Made by a program: the position numbers and the translations under genes. Positions 1 through 11,340 of a stretch of 64,000 nt of DNA are shown here, piece by piece. The DNA is from Siphonodentalium dalli (lineage: Eukaryota > Mollusca > Scaphopoda > Gadilida > Siphonodentaliidae): positions 162,128,875 through 162,192,874 of the forward strand of contig CP136062.1 in the NCBI GenBank assembly GCA_032622095.1, in the 5' to 3' direction. The stretch's first letter is position 1, and every line of letters starts with the position of its first letter. Below the pieces are notes generated by a model. That model saw only the letters and a list, made by a program, of their open reading frames with translations, had not been told where the DNA came from and did no database searches.

Positions 1-521
1 CTATCCTTTCGTGATGGCACAAGTGCTACGGCAGTCATCGTCAAACATATTAACATACGTGTCATTCTGTGTTTATCACACATTAACGAGAGGCCGATGA
101 TGATCGGCAGATGTTTAACCCATCCCTTGTTGATAGTTAATTGCTATGATCAGAACCATAATCTAGAGTTTATGTTAAATTATAGAGTATGCTGTACTAA
201 AGTAGTATAGACAAATGTACATAATAACACAAATTATTTGAATTTATGGGTCAAAAGAGAAGGGTTAATATAACATCAAAACTATAGAGCCTGTCACCAC
301 TTCCATAGTGTAAGCAGTTCTATTTTTGTTGTTGCAATTTGCCATGTCAGATATCAAAATAATGTAGTTATATAATAATGGAAAAGGTTAAATGACATGG
401 AATGGGTAAAAGAGGTTAGTATTTTACAAATTGATCAAACTGATCAGTACCAAAAACGATAGGGGGTGAGGTCACGGTGCTTTATCAAATACCTGGAAAT
501 TAAAAATTAGAATGATTTTTA
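1..521. other. Non-coding sequence with a dispersed repeat
   Basis: No exon is recognised. Positions about 80-280 resemble 32708-32890: both share a GAGAGGCCGAT..GATCGGCAGATG segment followed by a similar AT-rich tail. This looks like a dispersed repeat, class unknown. Confidence 0.4.
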
Positions 522-1003
522 AAGGTACTCGATCTGATAAAACTCCTCTCAATTACTATTTCAATGGCTTCGGGGGTCAAAAATATTTGATTCGAGTCGA
601 GAAAGTCACCCATCAAAGCTCAGATTTGTTAGATATCGATTTTAGAAATCTATTATTTTTCATTATCGGGAATACTTTCTGGCCCAGATCTCAGTCAAAA
701 TTGCGTTATTATTACCACTTGATTTTAGAGTTATCCATCCTTGTCTGTTTGAATAGTGTTTGTGTGTACAAATCTCGAGAAGGAAACAAAATTGACGGCA
801 ACTATTAGTACTCATCTCGAGAACATAAGAATTTTCAAAAATCAATATCTAATAACTCTGAGCTTTGTTTGATGGGTTCCTCGACTCGAATCAAATATTT
901 TTTACCACCAAAGCCAAAGAAATAGTAATATAGGACCCTCTGATCGGATTGTTGTTGTTGGAATCTGTTGAGATGGGGACCCTCTGGTCGGATTGAGTAC
1001 CTT
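522..1003. mobile_element. TA-flanked MITE with AAGGTACTC ends, copy 1
   Basis: The 482-bp element begins AAGGTACTCGATC and ends GATTGAGTACCTT, so it has inverted ends, and it is flanked by TA on both sides (520-521 and 1004-1005). Long internal stretches are also inverted relative to each other, for example the TTTGATTCGAGTCGAG motif. A second copy lies at 28041-28520 inside a satellite. TA duplication suggests a Tc1/mariner-type transposase source; that class is inferred. No coding capacity is seen. Confidence 0.75.
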
Positions 1004-1005
1004 TA

Positions 1006-3070
1006 AACAAAGAGTTCAATCTAAAAAAAAAAATGAAAAGAAATTTATTTTCATTTTTTATAAAAAGGGCCATAACTCAGTAACAAAAATTCAGATCAAA
1101 CCCATATTTGAACTTGATCTGTATTTTGAGCTGCGAAACTCAAATACAAAACTTGGTACCAATGGGATAGATATCTATGCATAAAATGTCTACAGACAGA
1201 CGTACATTTACTATCAATGGGTTGTTAATCCGGATGTTGACAAATAATTTTTTCTCAACAGCATCAATTAGCCCTACCAACATCATTGCAATTCAGCAGC
1301 CCCACAAACATAATAGCAAATTAGCAATTTAAGACAACTTGACAAGAGGTAGTTGTTATATGATTGAACCAGATACCTAGGAGCACAATGCATATATTGA
1401 AAATACTCTCTGGGGCCAATAATGTCTGCTAGCCTTAACCTACCATAGTTGATAAATGAACATCATAATACATGGGAGAGTTTAACATGAATCAGGGAGC
1501 TAACTGTGTTCCAGAGTCGGGGAGCGAGTTTCAATTGATATATGGTTGGTTCATATTGCTATTAAAGTATTTTTAATTTAAATTTTCTGTTAATTTTGCT
1601 AAATGTTTATTATAAATTGCCAAATTCTGCATAAAAAGGGTTAAAATTGTAAGGGCATATTTCAGTTGTACGAGTAAATACAGCTAGTAAATAGTAAAAT
1701 TGAACAAAAAATCTAAATTATTTGGCTTTATTTTGACGATTGATACTAATTTTCAGGATGCTTCATATTGAAAAAAAAACACCAATGCCCGATATAATCC
1801 ATATTTGGTTTCAGTAAGGTCTATATTTGGACAAAATACTATAAGAAACACTGTGTTTTACACATATACATATATATAGGAATCAGGGAGCTAAATGTGT
1901 TCCAGAGTCGGGGAGCGAGCTAGTACACCGTGGAATGCTAAAGGTGAAGCTAACTGAAGAATGACCTTCACCTGATACATGCGACACGTTATTAAAGAAT
2001 GACATCGCGTTTATTAGATTTGTACATCATATCTAAATAATTTAAACTGGTGAATTAATGGGGGAATGGATTTTTGTGAGCGGGAAATCTATTTAACTAG
2101 CTTCTGTAGTTCTGGGTTTTTCCAGATCAAATTTGGCTGTGGGATACCCCTGTCGTACACTTGGGGATTTATTATAAAAAGTAAAAACATGACCTATGAT
2201 TTTTCTTGCATTTTCATGATAAACTGGTGTCAATCTAGCTGGGTAAACGTTAACATCACTGTTATGGCCTGCAGGCTTCAATTCAGTGAATTTGGCTAAA
2301 ACGTTAACACTGTCGCCTATGGGAAACCATTTAGTTCAGTGATTCCAACAGGTGGTTTCTAATAAACAAATATTGATAGCCTCCTGGGAGCCATTGCTCT
2401 TATAACATGTGGATTTTAGAAATTTTACATTCAAAGTCTCGCAAAAATGGGCGGAGCAAACCCATATTCGAACTTGACCTGTATTTTGGTCTGATAAACT
2501 CACCTATGAAATTTGCTTTTGATCTAATAACCGAAACTAAAGTTATCATCCGGAAACCATTTCCGGATGCACGGACGGACACCGGCTATTTTAATAGTCC
2601 CCCAAATATTTTTTTTCGGGGGACAAAAAGGGACATAACTGTAAAAAAAACTTGGATCAAACCCATATTCGAACTCGATCTGTATTTTGGGCTGAAAAAC
2701 CCATATACAAAATTTGGTTCCAATAAAAAATGTTTTGAGTTATCACATTATGCATAAAGTGTCTACGGACGGACAGACGGATGGATGGTACAACAGACAG
2801 ATGGATGGCAGATGGACTTATGGCACGATGAGTGGTCAATCTGGACATCAACACTATGTGTACCATACTATGGTATGGATACACATAAAAACAAACTTAC
2901 AAGCATGCAGGGCTTGTTTTGTCATGTGTGATGATGCTATTATATAATAGTTCCGGTTTCATGGGTGACGTGAACATCATTTAAGCCGTGTGACGTCAAC
3001 GGAATGCAAAACCACAGAATGTCAGAACAAAATTATGATTTATGCATGTGTATTTATTTGTTCAATTCAG
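1006..3070. other. Non-coding stretch with dispersed repeat fragments
   Basis: No exon recognised. 1060-1235, 2436-2575 and 2625-2885 are copies of a dispersed repeat (GGCCATAACTC..CAAACCCATATTCGAAC..GATCTGTATTTTG.., ending in an ACAGACGGA-rich tract and a GTGTACCATAC/GTATGG palindrome). A 39-bp direct repeat (ATCAGGGAGCTAA..GGGGAGCGAG) occurs at 1490-1529 and 1881-1919. The remaining sequence shows nothing I recognise. Confidence 0.5.
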
Positions 3071-3074
3071 TTAA

Positions 3075-3552
3075 CCCTTTCAGTGTCAGGTCCAATTTTT
3101 GTATCAACCCATATACCCTGTGCCAATGCATTCTCTTATATATGCGAGTCGACCATAGGTCGCCTCGCATATATAAGAGAATGCATTGGCCTAACAATTT
3201 TTCATCATTTGTTATTATTTTTTTACAATTTTTAACAATTTTTATAATTTTTTCTTATATTCTTTAACAGACTTATTTTGTAGGTTTAGTGCCAGGAAAT
3301 CTTACGTTTTTCATGCATGGGCATCAAAATTATTACTATGAATACTTGGTGATAGTTTTGAGTTATGACATGCCCCTAAGGTGTTATCCAGTTTGTTTTT
3401 AAATTCGCTATAGCATGCTTAAGCATACCCAAACAAAATTTAACCCAAAAATAATTCAACCCAAAAAAATCTTATTTTTTTTTATTTTTTTAGGGACGAT
3501 TTTACAGACCGTAAATTAGGGCCGATAAGATCGGCCCCTGGCACTGAAAGGG
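3075..3552. mobile_element. piggyBac-like TTAA MITE, CAGTGCCAGG type, copy 1
   Basis: TTAA (3071-3074) is followed by CCCTTTCAGTGTCAGG; the other end reads CCTGGCACTGAAAGGG and then TTAA (3553-3556). A TTAA target with CCCTTT ends is the hallmark of piggyBac transposons. The 478-bp element has no transposase. Near its left end it holds a nearly perfect hairpin (about 3119-3190, stem motif CATTCTCTTATATATGCGAG). A second copy truncated at its far end is at 6214-6500, and a shorter complete relative at 23514-23758. Confidence 0.8.
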
Positions 3553-3556
3553 TTAA

Positions 3557-3954
3557 GGATGACATCAATGAAAATCTTATGTTTTGTGAGATAGCATGCA
3601 TTGAAAAGCTGAATGAGAGTACTAAGTATCCTTCGAAAGTCCAGCAAAAAAGTGAACAAAATTTCAATTCAGGCATTTTGCTGTTACAAAATATGAGATT
3701 ATAACATAAGAACACACATGATATGTGTTTTAGTCTTATTCAAAAAATCTCACTTGAAAACCTGGCCTATATAATATAATATAAATTAAATGGGAGTGGC
3801 TGGACTAGCACAGTAATCACATATACAATATTTTGTACCCAATGAAGGTTTTTTTCCTTCATGGCACTTTTTTGTACATTCAACTTCTAATTGTTATCTT
3901 TGATACATATTTAATTCTATCAATCAATGCAGTCTGTTTGTCATTTAACCCTAT
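3557..3954. other. Unannotated AT-rich intronic sequence
   Basis: No splice-bounded cysteine-rich exon, repeat boundary or RNA gene is recognised here. Confidence 0.4.
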
Positions 3955-3958
3955 CATG

Positions 3959-4440
3959 AAGGGAGCTGTGCTGGTGCAACATTAAAGACCCTGTGCTAAT
4001 GCATTGGCCTAACAATTTTTTAACATTATTTATCAATTTTTCTTACATTCTTTAACAATTTTTATCATTATTTATATTTTTTTCTTGCATTCTTTAACAA
4101 TTTTTATCATTTTTTATAATTTTTATATTTTTTCTTATATTCTTTAACATTATAATTTTTTTCCATTTGTTCTTACATTCTTTAACAATTTTTATTATTT
4201 TGTCTTACATTCTTTAACAATTTTTTATTATTTTTTACAATTATTTTTTACATTCTTTAACAATTTTTTTTCATTTTTTCTTACATTCTTTAACAATCAT
4301 AAAAAACAATATAAAATTTGTTAGCCCAATGCATTCTCTTATATATGCGAGGTGACCTATGGTCGACTCACATGTATAAGAGAATATATTGGCACAGGGT
4401 TTTCGCAACAATTCAGGAAGTTCTCTCATCATGAAACGGT
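3959..4440. mobile_element. TTAA-flanked MITE with ATCATGA ends
   Basis: Flanked by TTAA at 3955-3958 and 4441-4444. The left end is CCCTATCATGAAGGGAGC; the right end, read inverted, is CCGTTTCATGATGAGAG, so the ends are imperfect inverted repeats. Inside are many imperfect copies of a TTACATTCTTTAACAATTT unit (about 4030-4300) and, at about 4325-4395, the same TCTCTTATATATGCGAG hairpin found in the other TTAA elements. Non-coding. Confidence 0.6.
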
Positions 4441-4444
4441 TTAA

Positions 4445-5757
4445 TATACGACTAGATACAGCATGTTGGCTTTTTTTAAAAGTTCAATTGATTTATTATT
4501 TGTCCATTCTGTCATACATTTCTAAATAGTCCCATAGAAAATATCTGGCTTATTATTGCCATTTTTAAGAATAGGGTGCCCATATTTTGACTTCATTTAT
4601 AAGAAACGTGTGTTCCTTCTTTTGCAGAAAGACGGCTCCTCTCATGGAAAACAGTTATGATGCTACATATGTCACCAGAGGTTAATGATTCAAGTGAGAG
4701 TCAAAAAAGGTTCTTGGTAACTAAAGTGAACTTATTACAAAGTGTTACAAATCTCTCATAACAACACCCGCAAGATGTTCATATTTCCATATTTCCAATA
4801 CATGGCATGCATTTCTCATTGTGTGTTCTATATATCCCTGTGAAGTTTCAGTCCGTATATTGTTTATTTTACCTGACTCACCAGGACTCACCTAAAAATT
4901 ATAACTTTTTGGCAAACGTGCATCTGGCCCTTTAGCCATTGAAGTAATCACGACAGGCACACTACTACCAATAAAGCATTGTTTGTATATACCTGTATAT
5001 ATAGTATCCCATGTATATCAAATGATACAAAACATGTTGTTTTTCAATGTTGAAGGGAAATTTAGATCAAATGCGACATTCATATATATAGTAAAGAAGT
5101 GCACCACATAGAGTATCCCCACCAGGGTGGCTTTCTGCGGAGGTCTGTTAATTTTATGATGTGGCTTAATTTGAAAGATGTCTTAATCTGGCCAGCAATA
5201 ACTACATGTAAATACAACATTCATTTGGCATTACTTTAAAAGGATTTATTATGGCAAACATCCAAACCAAATTTCACTCATATCTGACAACCCAATGGCT
5301 GGGATATCTGCATGGGTAGACAAAATGAAATAATTTCCAGATAAACAAAGAAGGATAACACTAAAATGGAAAAAGTGAACAACATCATTTGCCTATATTT
5401 TGTAAGCAGTCATGATGCTGAACCTCCATACTAAATTACATTTAGATCCTAAACTATTGGTTGAGATATATGCATGAATGGATTGGCACAGGGTAAAAAA
5501 AATCCTGACTTACGACTGGATTTGATATGGCGGGTCACATATGATGTTTGGTGATGATTGAATGAGGAATGTGGCCAGTAGGTTTTCCTCAAGAATTTAG
5601 TCATGCAAAGAGTAAAATCACACAAAATCCCATTTACATAATAAGGGCCATAACCTCGGGGAAAAAATCAGTGGATGAAACCCGCTGTTTATAAATACTC
5701 TTTTCCCCCATGTTGCTTCATCAACATACCGAAGATCATTAAAATCTGACTGAGAAT
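4445..5757. other. Unannotated intronic sequence
   Basis: AT-rich, with stop codons in all frames and no recognisable domain or element boundary. 5630-5770 faintly resembles the GGGCCATAAC dispersed repeat seen elsewhere. Confidence 0.35.
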
Positions 5758-6140
5758 TTAGTCATGCTATCCCGCATAGGGGGCTACCATCACCAAATTC
5801 ATCCTCTGGGGACCTCATTCTGCTTAGTCCTCAACTACTATGGGAGACCTAGGATCAGATTGATATTTCGCAGTTGAAAATGGCAATGTTCACCCATTAG
5901 TCGCATGGATTATGCAATTTAACTTCTGCTAATTAGGGGATATAGAAACTTAACAGAAAGTAAATGTAATATCAAAGTTAATTTGAGACTATAGATACTT
6001 CCCAGAAGATGAGGCCTGAGCAGAATGAGGTCCCCAGAAGTTGACTTTAGTGATGCTACCCTACTGTGCAGGGTTTAAGCATTAATAAATTCACCCTCTG
6101 GGGACCTCATTCTGCAAACGTCAGACACACTAAACTCAGA
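5758..6140. mobile_element. GAGGTCCCCAGAGGGTGAAT hairpin MITE complex
   Basis: Three segments share the family core GAATGAGGTCCCCAGAGGG/AATTCACCCTCTGGGGACC in alternating orientation (about 5797-5825, 6015-6040, 6088-6118). They are joined by a segment (5826-6010) that recurs at about 9640-9985 and 52675-52870. The right end carries the family terminal motif for GTCTGTCATTTGC-type ends. Non-coding. Confidence 0.65.
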
Positions 6141-6213
6141 CTTGAATCGAGCACTTTACTGCAAATAAACCTGGTTATCCTGGCAGCCATTTTTAAATAT
6201 TCCAATCGCTTAA

Positions 6214-6500
6214 CCCTTTCAGTGCCAGGGGCCGATCTCATCGGCCCTAATTTTTTTTTTTTTTATAGATTTTTTTTGGGTTGAATTTTGTTTGGGTATG
6301 CTTAAGCATGCTATAGCGAATTTAAAAACAAACTGGATAAGTCCTTAGGGGCATGTTATAACTCAAAACTATCACCAAGTATTCATAGTAATAATTTTGA
6401 TGCCCATGAAAAACGTAAGATTCCCTGGCACTAAACCTACAAAATAAGTCTGTTAAAGAATATAAGAAAAAATTATTGTAAAACATAATAACAAATGGTT
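6214..6500. mobile_element. piggyBac-like TTAA MITE, truncated copy 2
   Basis: TTAA at 6210-6213 is followed by CCCTTTCAGTGCCAGGGGCC. The next 280 bp are the reverse complement of about 3262-3540 in copy 1. The opposite end and second TTAA are missing, so the element is truncated near 6500. Confidence 0.65.
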
Positions 6501-6644
6501 TTTCGGTGTTTAGTCCTATCGTGATATAATTTATTCTATCATTTAGTTGGTTTAAAAAAAATAAGGATAGTCGGTATATCATGGGTGACGATATTCCAAT
6601 TGTTTTACTTTAAAACAGACAGAACATAAATATCTAGGTAAATT

Positions 6645-7072
6645 AGGCTATTCTTCCGCTATAGCGGCATAATAAGAGTGTAATCTTATTATGCCGCTAG
6701 CGGTAGAATAGCCTATTTGGCTATTCTGCCGACAAAATGACATCACAAAAATTGTACTTATCCATTATCTCATAGCATGCGACGTCCGTAAAAATGGTCA
6801 GTTTTTTTTATGTATATTGGAAACGGGACAGTTAAACCATTCAGATCGTCAAGTGCCATGTGTCCACAAGGATAAAAGAAGATATTACAGTATCATATTT
6901 TTGTTAGCGGCATATTAGCCAAACAGGCTATTCTACCGCTAGCGGCAGAATAAGGGGGTTATCTTATTCTGCCGCTAGCGGCATAATAGCCATATCGTGC
7001 AATTAGGCTATTTTGTCACTAGCGGCAGAATAAAAATTAGACCTTATTATGCCACTAGCGGCAGAATAGCCT
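6645..7072. repeat. Cluster of GCCGCTAGCGGC palindromes
   Basis: GGCTATTCTKCCGCTAGCGG-type palindromes occur repeatedly, concentrated at about 6645-6730 and 6905-7072. Each core GCCGCTAGCGGC is flanked by AGAATA/TATTCT, giving stems with short spacers. The two dense blocks bracket a 170-bp spacer without the motif, as expected of subterminal arrays at the two ends of a small DNA element. The outer boundaries (AAATATCTA.G on both sides) are tentative. Confidence 0.55.
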
Positions 7073-7385
7073 CGGCCAAATATCTAAGTTGAATGTCTTA
7101 AATTTAATTCCTTTTAAGCAAGGAGACAAAGAGATAGATGTTTCGGATTAGACGCTACCAGCATGTTTTATTTTCCTGCTAAGGATTGTATCAGTATATG
7201 AATAGTGTTAACGTCTTTGTTCATGCGGCTCATTGGGGTGTGTATAGGTGTAAGTAAGAAAACAATTTCATTGGTATATGTCAAAGCTAGATTCCCATGT
7301 CCTCACAACACATACATTGGATATGTCAAAGCTAAATTCCCATGTCCTCAAAATTTGTTTCTACAAGGGCTAATGTTTATACATA

Positions 7386-7598
7386 CAGTAATGCCCTAAA
7401 TAATTGACTCCTTAAACACAGCAGAATTATGGGTAATATTTCAGGATTTAGTTGAAAATATGGCTTGTTGCCATTCATCGGAAAGCTCTCAGTGAGAGCT
7501 TTCCGATGCATTGCAACAAGCCATATTTCCGACTAAATCCTGAAAAATTACCCATAACTCTGCTGCGGTTAAGGAGTCGATTATTTAGATCATTACTG
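7386..7598. mobile_element. CAGTAATGCCC hairpin MITE, copy at 7.4 kb
   Basis: Starts TA-CAGTAATGCCCTAAATAAT and ends in its inverse (ATTTAGATCATTACTG). The two halves form a nearly perfect hairpin through GGATTTAGT..GAAATATGGC to a GAAAGCTCTC turn. CAGT ends and a TA flank are typical of Tc1/mariner. This is the reference copy for the family; other copies are at 8687, 9744, 24354, 25352, 35571, 35984, 36307 and 51603, with partial ones at 18630, 21411 and 23497. Confidence 0.75.
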
Positions 7599-7599
7599 A

Positions 7600-8686
7600 A
7601 TGTCATAAGGACAATAACAGTGTCAACCAAATAAACAGTAGTATAATTGCGGTGTCATGGTGGCGGAATGGTATTTTTGAATAGAAGCTCACATTTTAGA
7701 TAGTATATGACCAACTGATAGCAATGGTGAAACATCTTGCATTAAAGGCCAAAACCGTGCACAGATAAGATTTAAAATTGCTGCAAGTATACCATCAACA
7801 TCACTAACAGATATTGGAAAATCAAAGAACTGTAACCTGATGTTGGGTCTTAATAATTTTGAAAATAGTTTAGAGTGTATGCAAAGGGGAGAATAACTTT
7901 TATAGCTAAAGGGTTTAATTTAGAAATTTAATATTGTGTATGTGTGTAATAGTATAGGAAAGAAAAGCAAAACGTATGTTTGCATAGTATTAATAAAGGC
8001 GTATGTACAGTGTATGTGTTCAAAATGTCAAAAGACCACCAATATCAGGCATCTGCATCAGTTTTTTTTTTAATTTGTTTATTGAGAATAGAGAATAACA
8101 AAGGAAGAAGAGACAAAATGCACACACGCCATCATTCTCTCAATCAGGACATTGGAGAGCATAACTCTTCCATGCCCTGGCCTACTTGCTCACTTGTGAC
8201 ATGTAATTACATGTTGTATAAAAATGTTGAAGGCACATATTATGTTCGGAATTTTTTTTTAATACACCTCTCAACTAAAAAGAAAGACGAAGCAGCAATA
8301 CTATAGATATTACCTTGACATATTATTGTTCAAAAATGGGCTTTATGTAGCAACAACAATGGTGATAAAGAACAATAAATTAATATTTTGTCTTCAGAAG
8401 AACTTTAAATGTCTCTTATTAGACAGTTAAATTGTCGATGGTGTGTAATATTTAAGGTTAGAAAAATCAGAGTTCCAAACAATATGTGCGGCTTTAATTA
8501 ATTTACATTCTGAATTTACCATAAATAATATAATTAGTAAATTTTAACCATATTGAAACTGTATATTAAATATTGTAAATATTGGTTCGACAGCAATCAG
8601 GAAAATAATATCATCATCAGTTGATTCAGTTCCAATTAACCGGTGATGATCCCTCTAAGCAGGGAACCACCACTTTTTGGCACATA
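7600..8686. other. Unannotated intronic sequence
   Basis: No exon or repeat boundary recognised. Reading frames are short and lack protein-like composition. Confidence 0.35.
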
Positions 8687-8807
8687 CAGTAATACCCTAA
8701 ATAATCAACCCCTTAACCACAGCAGAATTATGGGTAATTTTTCAGGATTTAGTCGGAAATATGGCTTTCTGCTGTGGTTAAGGAGTTGATTATTTAGGGC
8801 ATTACTG
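8687..8807. mobile_element. CAGTAATGCCC MITE, internally deleted
   Basis: Both ends of the family are present and TA-flanked, but the central part of the hairpin is missing: the left arm stops after GAAATATGGC and the right arm resumes at TTCTGCTGTGG. It lies 55 bp downstream, in gene orientation, of the EGF exon at 8863-8976. Confidence 0.7.
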
Positions 8808-8862
8808 TACTGGAACTAATTGTCAACAAGTATCTGGATATGGAAAATGGAAGACTTCTTAC

Positions 8863-8976
8863 CTGTTGGACAAAGTGTTCCAGTGTAACCAGGAACACAT
8901 GTGCAGGTATAACTGTTAACTCCATCAACACATGTGGCACCATTCAGGCATGGGTTAGAAGCACACTCATCAATGT
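8863..8976 (-). CDS. EGF-like domain exon (last in window)
   Basis: A 114-nt exon on the minus strand, with acceptor ...TTTTCAG before it and donor GTAAG after it; intron phase is 1 on both sides. It encodes 38 residues with six cysteines at 5, 10, 16, 25, 27 and 36, in the classic EGF spacing. The start DIDEC and C-x-D-x4-Y-x-C-x-C (residues 16-27) fit a calcium-binding EGF domain with the hydroxylation consensus. The second half contains GYTG before the last cysteine. In secreted or membrane proteins such domains chain into rods and bind partners outside the cell. It differs more from the 10.8, 17.9 and 18.9 kb exons than those do from each other. No further exon is seen between here and position 1, so the next intron is at least 8.8 kb. 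Gene identity unknown. Confidence 0.88.
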
Positions 8977-9003
8977 CTGAAAAATATTATACTGGTTTGT
9001 TAA

Positions 9004-9110
9004 CCCTTCCATGACTGGAGATTCCTGAAATTTTGCGAAAACCCTGTGCCAATGCATTATCTTATATATGCGAGTCTCCCATAGGGAGCCTCACATATAA
9101 AAGGGAGTAC
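9004..9110. mobile_element. TTAA MITE fragment, CATGACTGG type
   Basis: TTAA followed by CCCTTCCATGACTGG, then the TGCGAAAACCCTGTGCC segment and the TCTTATATATGCGAG hairpin. It matches the left part of the element at 39744-39943. No right end is found, so it is a truncated copy. Confidence 0.55.
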
Positions 9111-9639
9111 AAACAAAAAATACATGTATAAATTGCACGTATATTGGTCAATAATTCAGGTCTATTATATTTTCATGGACTGCTGTTAAAATTAGTTTCG
9201 TATTGTCGTATATTGATAGAAATGCTATTAAAACGAAATTGACGTATATTAAATGTACGATAGCTGTATTAGAATGCATAATTGCAGTATTAGAATTTGT
9301 TTTTACATATTGGTTGGAATATGAGTACTATTGAATATAAATAGAACATTAATTCTGTTTCTTTGATTATATATTAGAATAAAATTATCTCATATTAAAT
9401 ATAAGAAAGACTATTGGTTTGGAAATGAACACCAATGGTTGGGAAATAATATATTGATTTAGAAAAGATTGCTATTAAAATGGAATATACCTAAATTGAA
9501 TGCTTGGTGCATGAAATTAATGAAACAATCCACTATTAATTTTGATTTGACATATTTTCTGGCCAAACGGCTAGTTCTCCCACCTGGTCGACCACGGGCA
9601 GGTCAAAAACTGCTAATCAATTAACATCAATACTAATGC
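9111..9639. other. Unannotated AT-rich intronic sequence
   Basis: Very AT-rich, with many TATTA/ATATT motifs and no coding signal or element boundary I can identify. Confidence 0.35.
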
Positions 9640-9985
9640 TAATCAATAAGTCACCTCGATTATGCATTATATCTTCTGCAAATTAGGGGATATAGAAACT
9701 CAACAAGGGGAAGGAAACTAAAAACAATGTTAATTTGAGACTACAGTAATGCCCTAAGTAATTGACTTGTTAACCACAGCAGAAATATGGGTAACTTTTC
9801 AGGATTTAGTCAGAAATATGGCTTGTTGCCATTCATTGGAAAGCTCTCCTCGGAGAGCTTTCCCACGAATGGCAACAAGCCATATTTCTAACTAAATCCT
9901 GAAAAGTTACCCATAATTCTGCTGTGGTTAAGAAGTCGATTACTTAGGGCATTACTGTAGTCATAGTTACTTTCCAGAGATGAGG
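9640..9985. mobile_element. Repeat segment interrupted by a CAGTAATGCCC MITE
   Basis: 9640-9743 and 9958-9985 together match one continuous segment at about 5910-6015 and 52745-52870 (GGGGATATAGAAACT..TTAATTTGAGACTA..TACTTTCC). The match is interrupted exactly at GAGACTA by the MITE 9744-9957, with TA duplicated. The other two copies serve as empty sites. Confidence 0.7.
9744..9957. mobile_element. CAGTAATGCCC hairpin MITE, copy at 9.7 kb
   Basis: A complete copy with both CAGTAATGCCCTAAGTAAT ends, a long hairpin and TA duplication (9742-9743, 9958-9959). It is inserted in an older repeat whose uninterrupted copies lie at 5.99 and 52.84 kb, which fixes the insertion boundaries. Confidence 0.8.
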
Positions 9986-10740
9986 CCTACTACCGCTATG
10001 CTCTCAAGAAGAGAACTGCTTTAATGGGGTGAACATGTACATGCATTAATACTGTGGTGCAATACCGCGGTGCTACTGCAACGTTCGCGGTTACCCATGG
10101 TAATGAATGCTAGTAACGCGGTGACCTGCAGTAAAGAACCACGGTGACAGTACTATACCACTGAATTTGAAAAGAGGTTAATGATGAGAGGCGATGTGTT
10201 ATTGTCAATCTGTTTCCCGGGTATCTACTATGGACACAAACCAATGGGGAATTTATGATTTATTTATTTTACTATTGGCTCTTTGATCATTTGGTCTAGT
10301 GCTGAAATGGTTGACCTATTTTGGTAGCCGGTTAATTAACTTTGAGGTGTAATCGGATCATAACTGGATATCCGCTATTTTCAATGTGGATTTTACACTC
10401 ATTGTTTACATTATAATATGTGCAAAGATCTCGGCAAAATCTGGCCTTTGAACTGTATGGCGAAATAATTTAATGATTTATACACATGCAGACAAAGCTT
10501 GTATTAAATGAATGAAAATCACCAACAAACTCGCGAACGGTAATATGCCAGTAAAGCCACGTGCTGACAGATGACACAGTTAATTAAAGCTCACAGTGTT
10601 ATAAATAGACGTGTTATACTTCACATGTTTGCATTTGTAGTCGCGACTGGTTATACTATATATAAATTTGCTATCGACACATGTCGTTGCTGCACCGAAA
10701 TATCGGTGTTACGGGATATAGACCATTCTTTGCACCAAAA
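9986..10740. other. Unannotated intronic sequence
   Basis: 10040-10160 is locally GC-richer, with several CGCGGT/ACCGCGG words, but makes no recognised element. The rest is ordinary AT-rich sequence. Confidence 0.35.
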
Positions 10741-10814
10741 TATCGGTGTTATAGGTTCATGTCTTTATATTCCAACAACTTCTGAGCAAAATGCTTCCCT
10801 GATATAGTACTTAC

Positions 10815-10928
10815 TAGTCGAGCATGTTGTGTCAGTATATCCAGCAACGCATGCGCAAGTATATCCATTGACCGCATCTGTACACGTACCACCGTTCGCA
10901 CAAGGATTAGATGCACACTCATCTATAT
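10815..10928 (-). CDS. EGF-like domain exon, duplicate member A
   Basis: A 114-nt phase 1-1 exon, minus strand, with donor GTAAG and an AG acceptor. The 38 residues start [10 protein letters not shown] and carry six cysteines at 5, 10, 16, 25, 27 and 36. D18 and Y23 complete the calcium/hydroxylation consensus. Near-identical exons sit at 17856 and 18855; the similarity extends into the flanking introns (the GAGCAAAATGCTTCCCTG segment on one side and AAAAAGAGAGGAGATATA..CTGCTGAGTAGGTGG on the other), so these are recent segmental copies. Member A differs in residue 11 (A instead of Q) and in a few silent positions. Confidence 0.9.
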
Positions 10929-11074
10929 CTAAAAAGAGAGGAGATATACATGTGTATTGAAGCTGCTGAGTAGGTGGGGTTAAAATTGGGGAGTGTTGAC
11001 AAGGTTAACTTCTCATGGGGGGAGATATTTTCATATTATTGAATCTGCAGAACAAAGTTACAGAGTTGCACATA

Positions 11075-11333
11075 CTTATGAGTGTGACTTGTTGTGGTAT
11101 TGGAAACAACAGCTATTTATCTGGTGGGTCCACAAGCTTGGTAGATTATAACATTTTGCAATAAATATATTTTTGAGAATTTTGTTATGGAATTACATAA
11201 CTTGACCTACATTTGAAAAATCAATATAAAATTAAAAAATAAATACACCAAAATTATAATGGAACAAGCTCCAAGTGGACCCACCAGATAAATACCTGTT
11301 GTTTTCAATACCATGTCAAGTCACACTCAGAAG
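11075..11333. mobile_element. TA-flanked MITE nested in the 6-kb element's end
   Basis: A 259-bp element, TA-CTTATGAGTGTGACTTG ... CAAGTCACACTCAGAAG-TA, with about 60 bp of each end inverted (through TTTATCTGGTGGGTCCAC). It splits the left terminal repeat of the 11041-17084 element; the intact right terminal repeat (GTTGCACATACAGTAC) is the empty site. Confidence 0.8.
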
Positions 11334-11340
11334 TACAGTA

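Noticed and set aside
2407-2757. 116-codon frame containing FELDLYFGL twice
   Set aside because: It is a translation of two units of a dispersed non-coding repeat; the same words appear in all degenerate copies.
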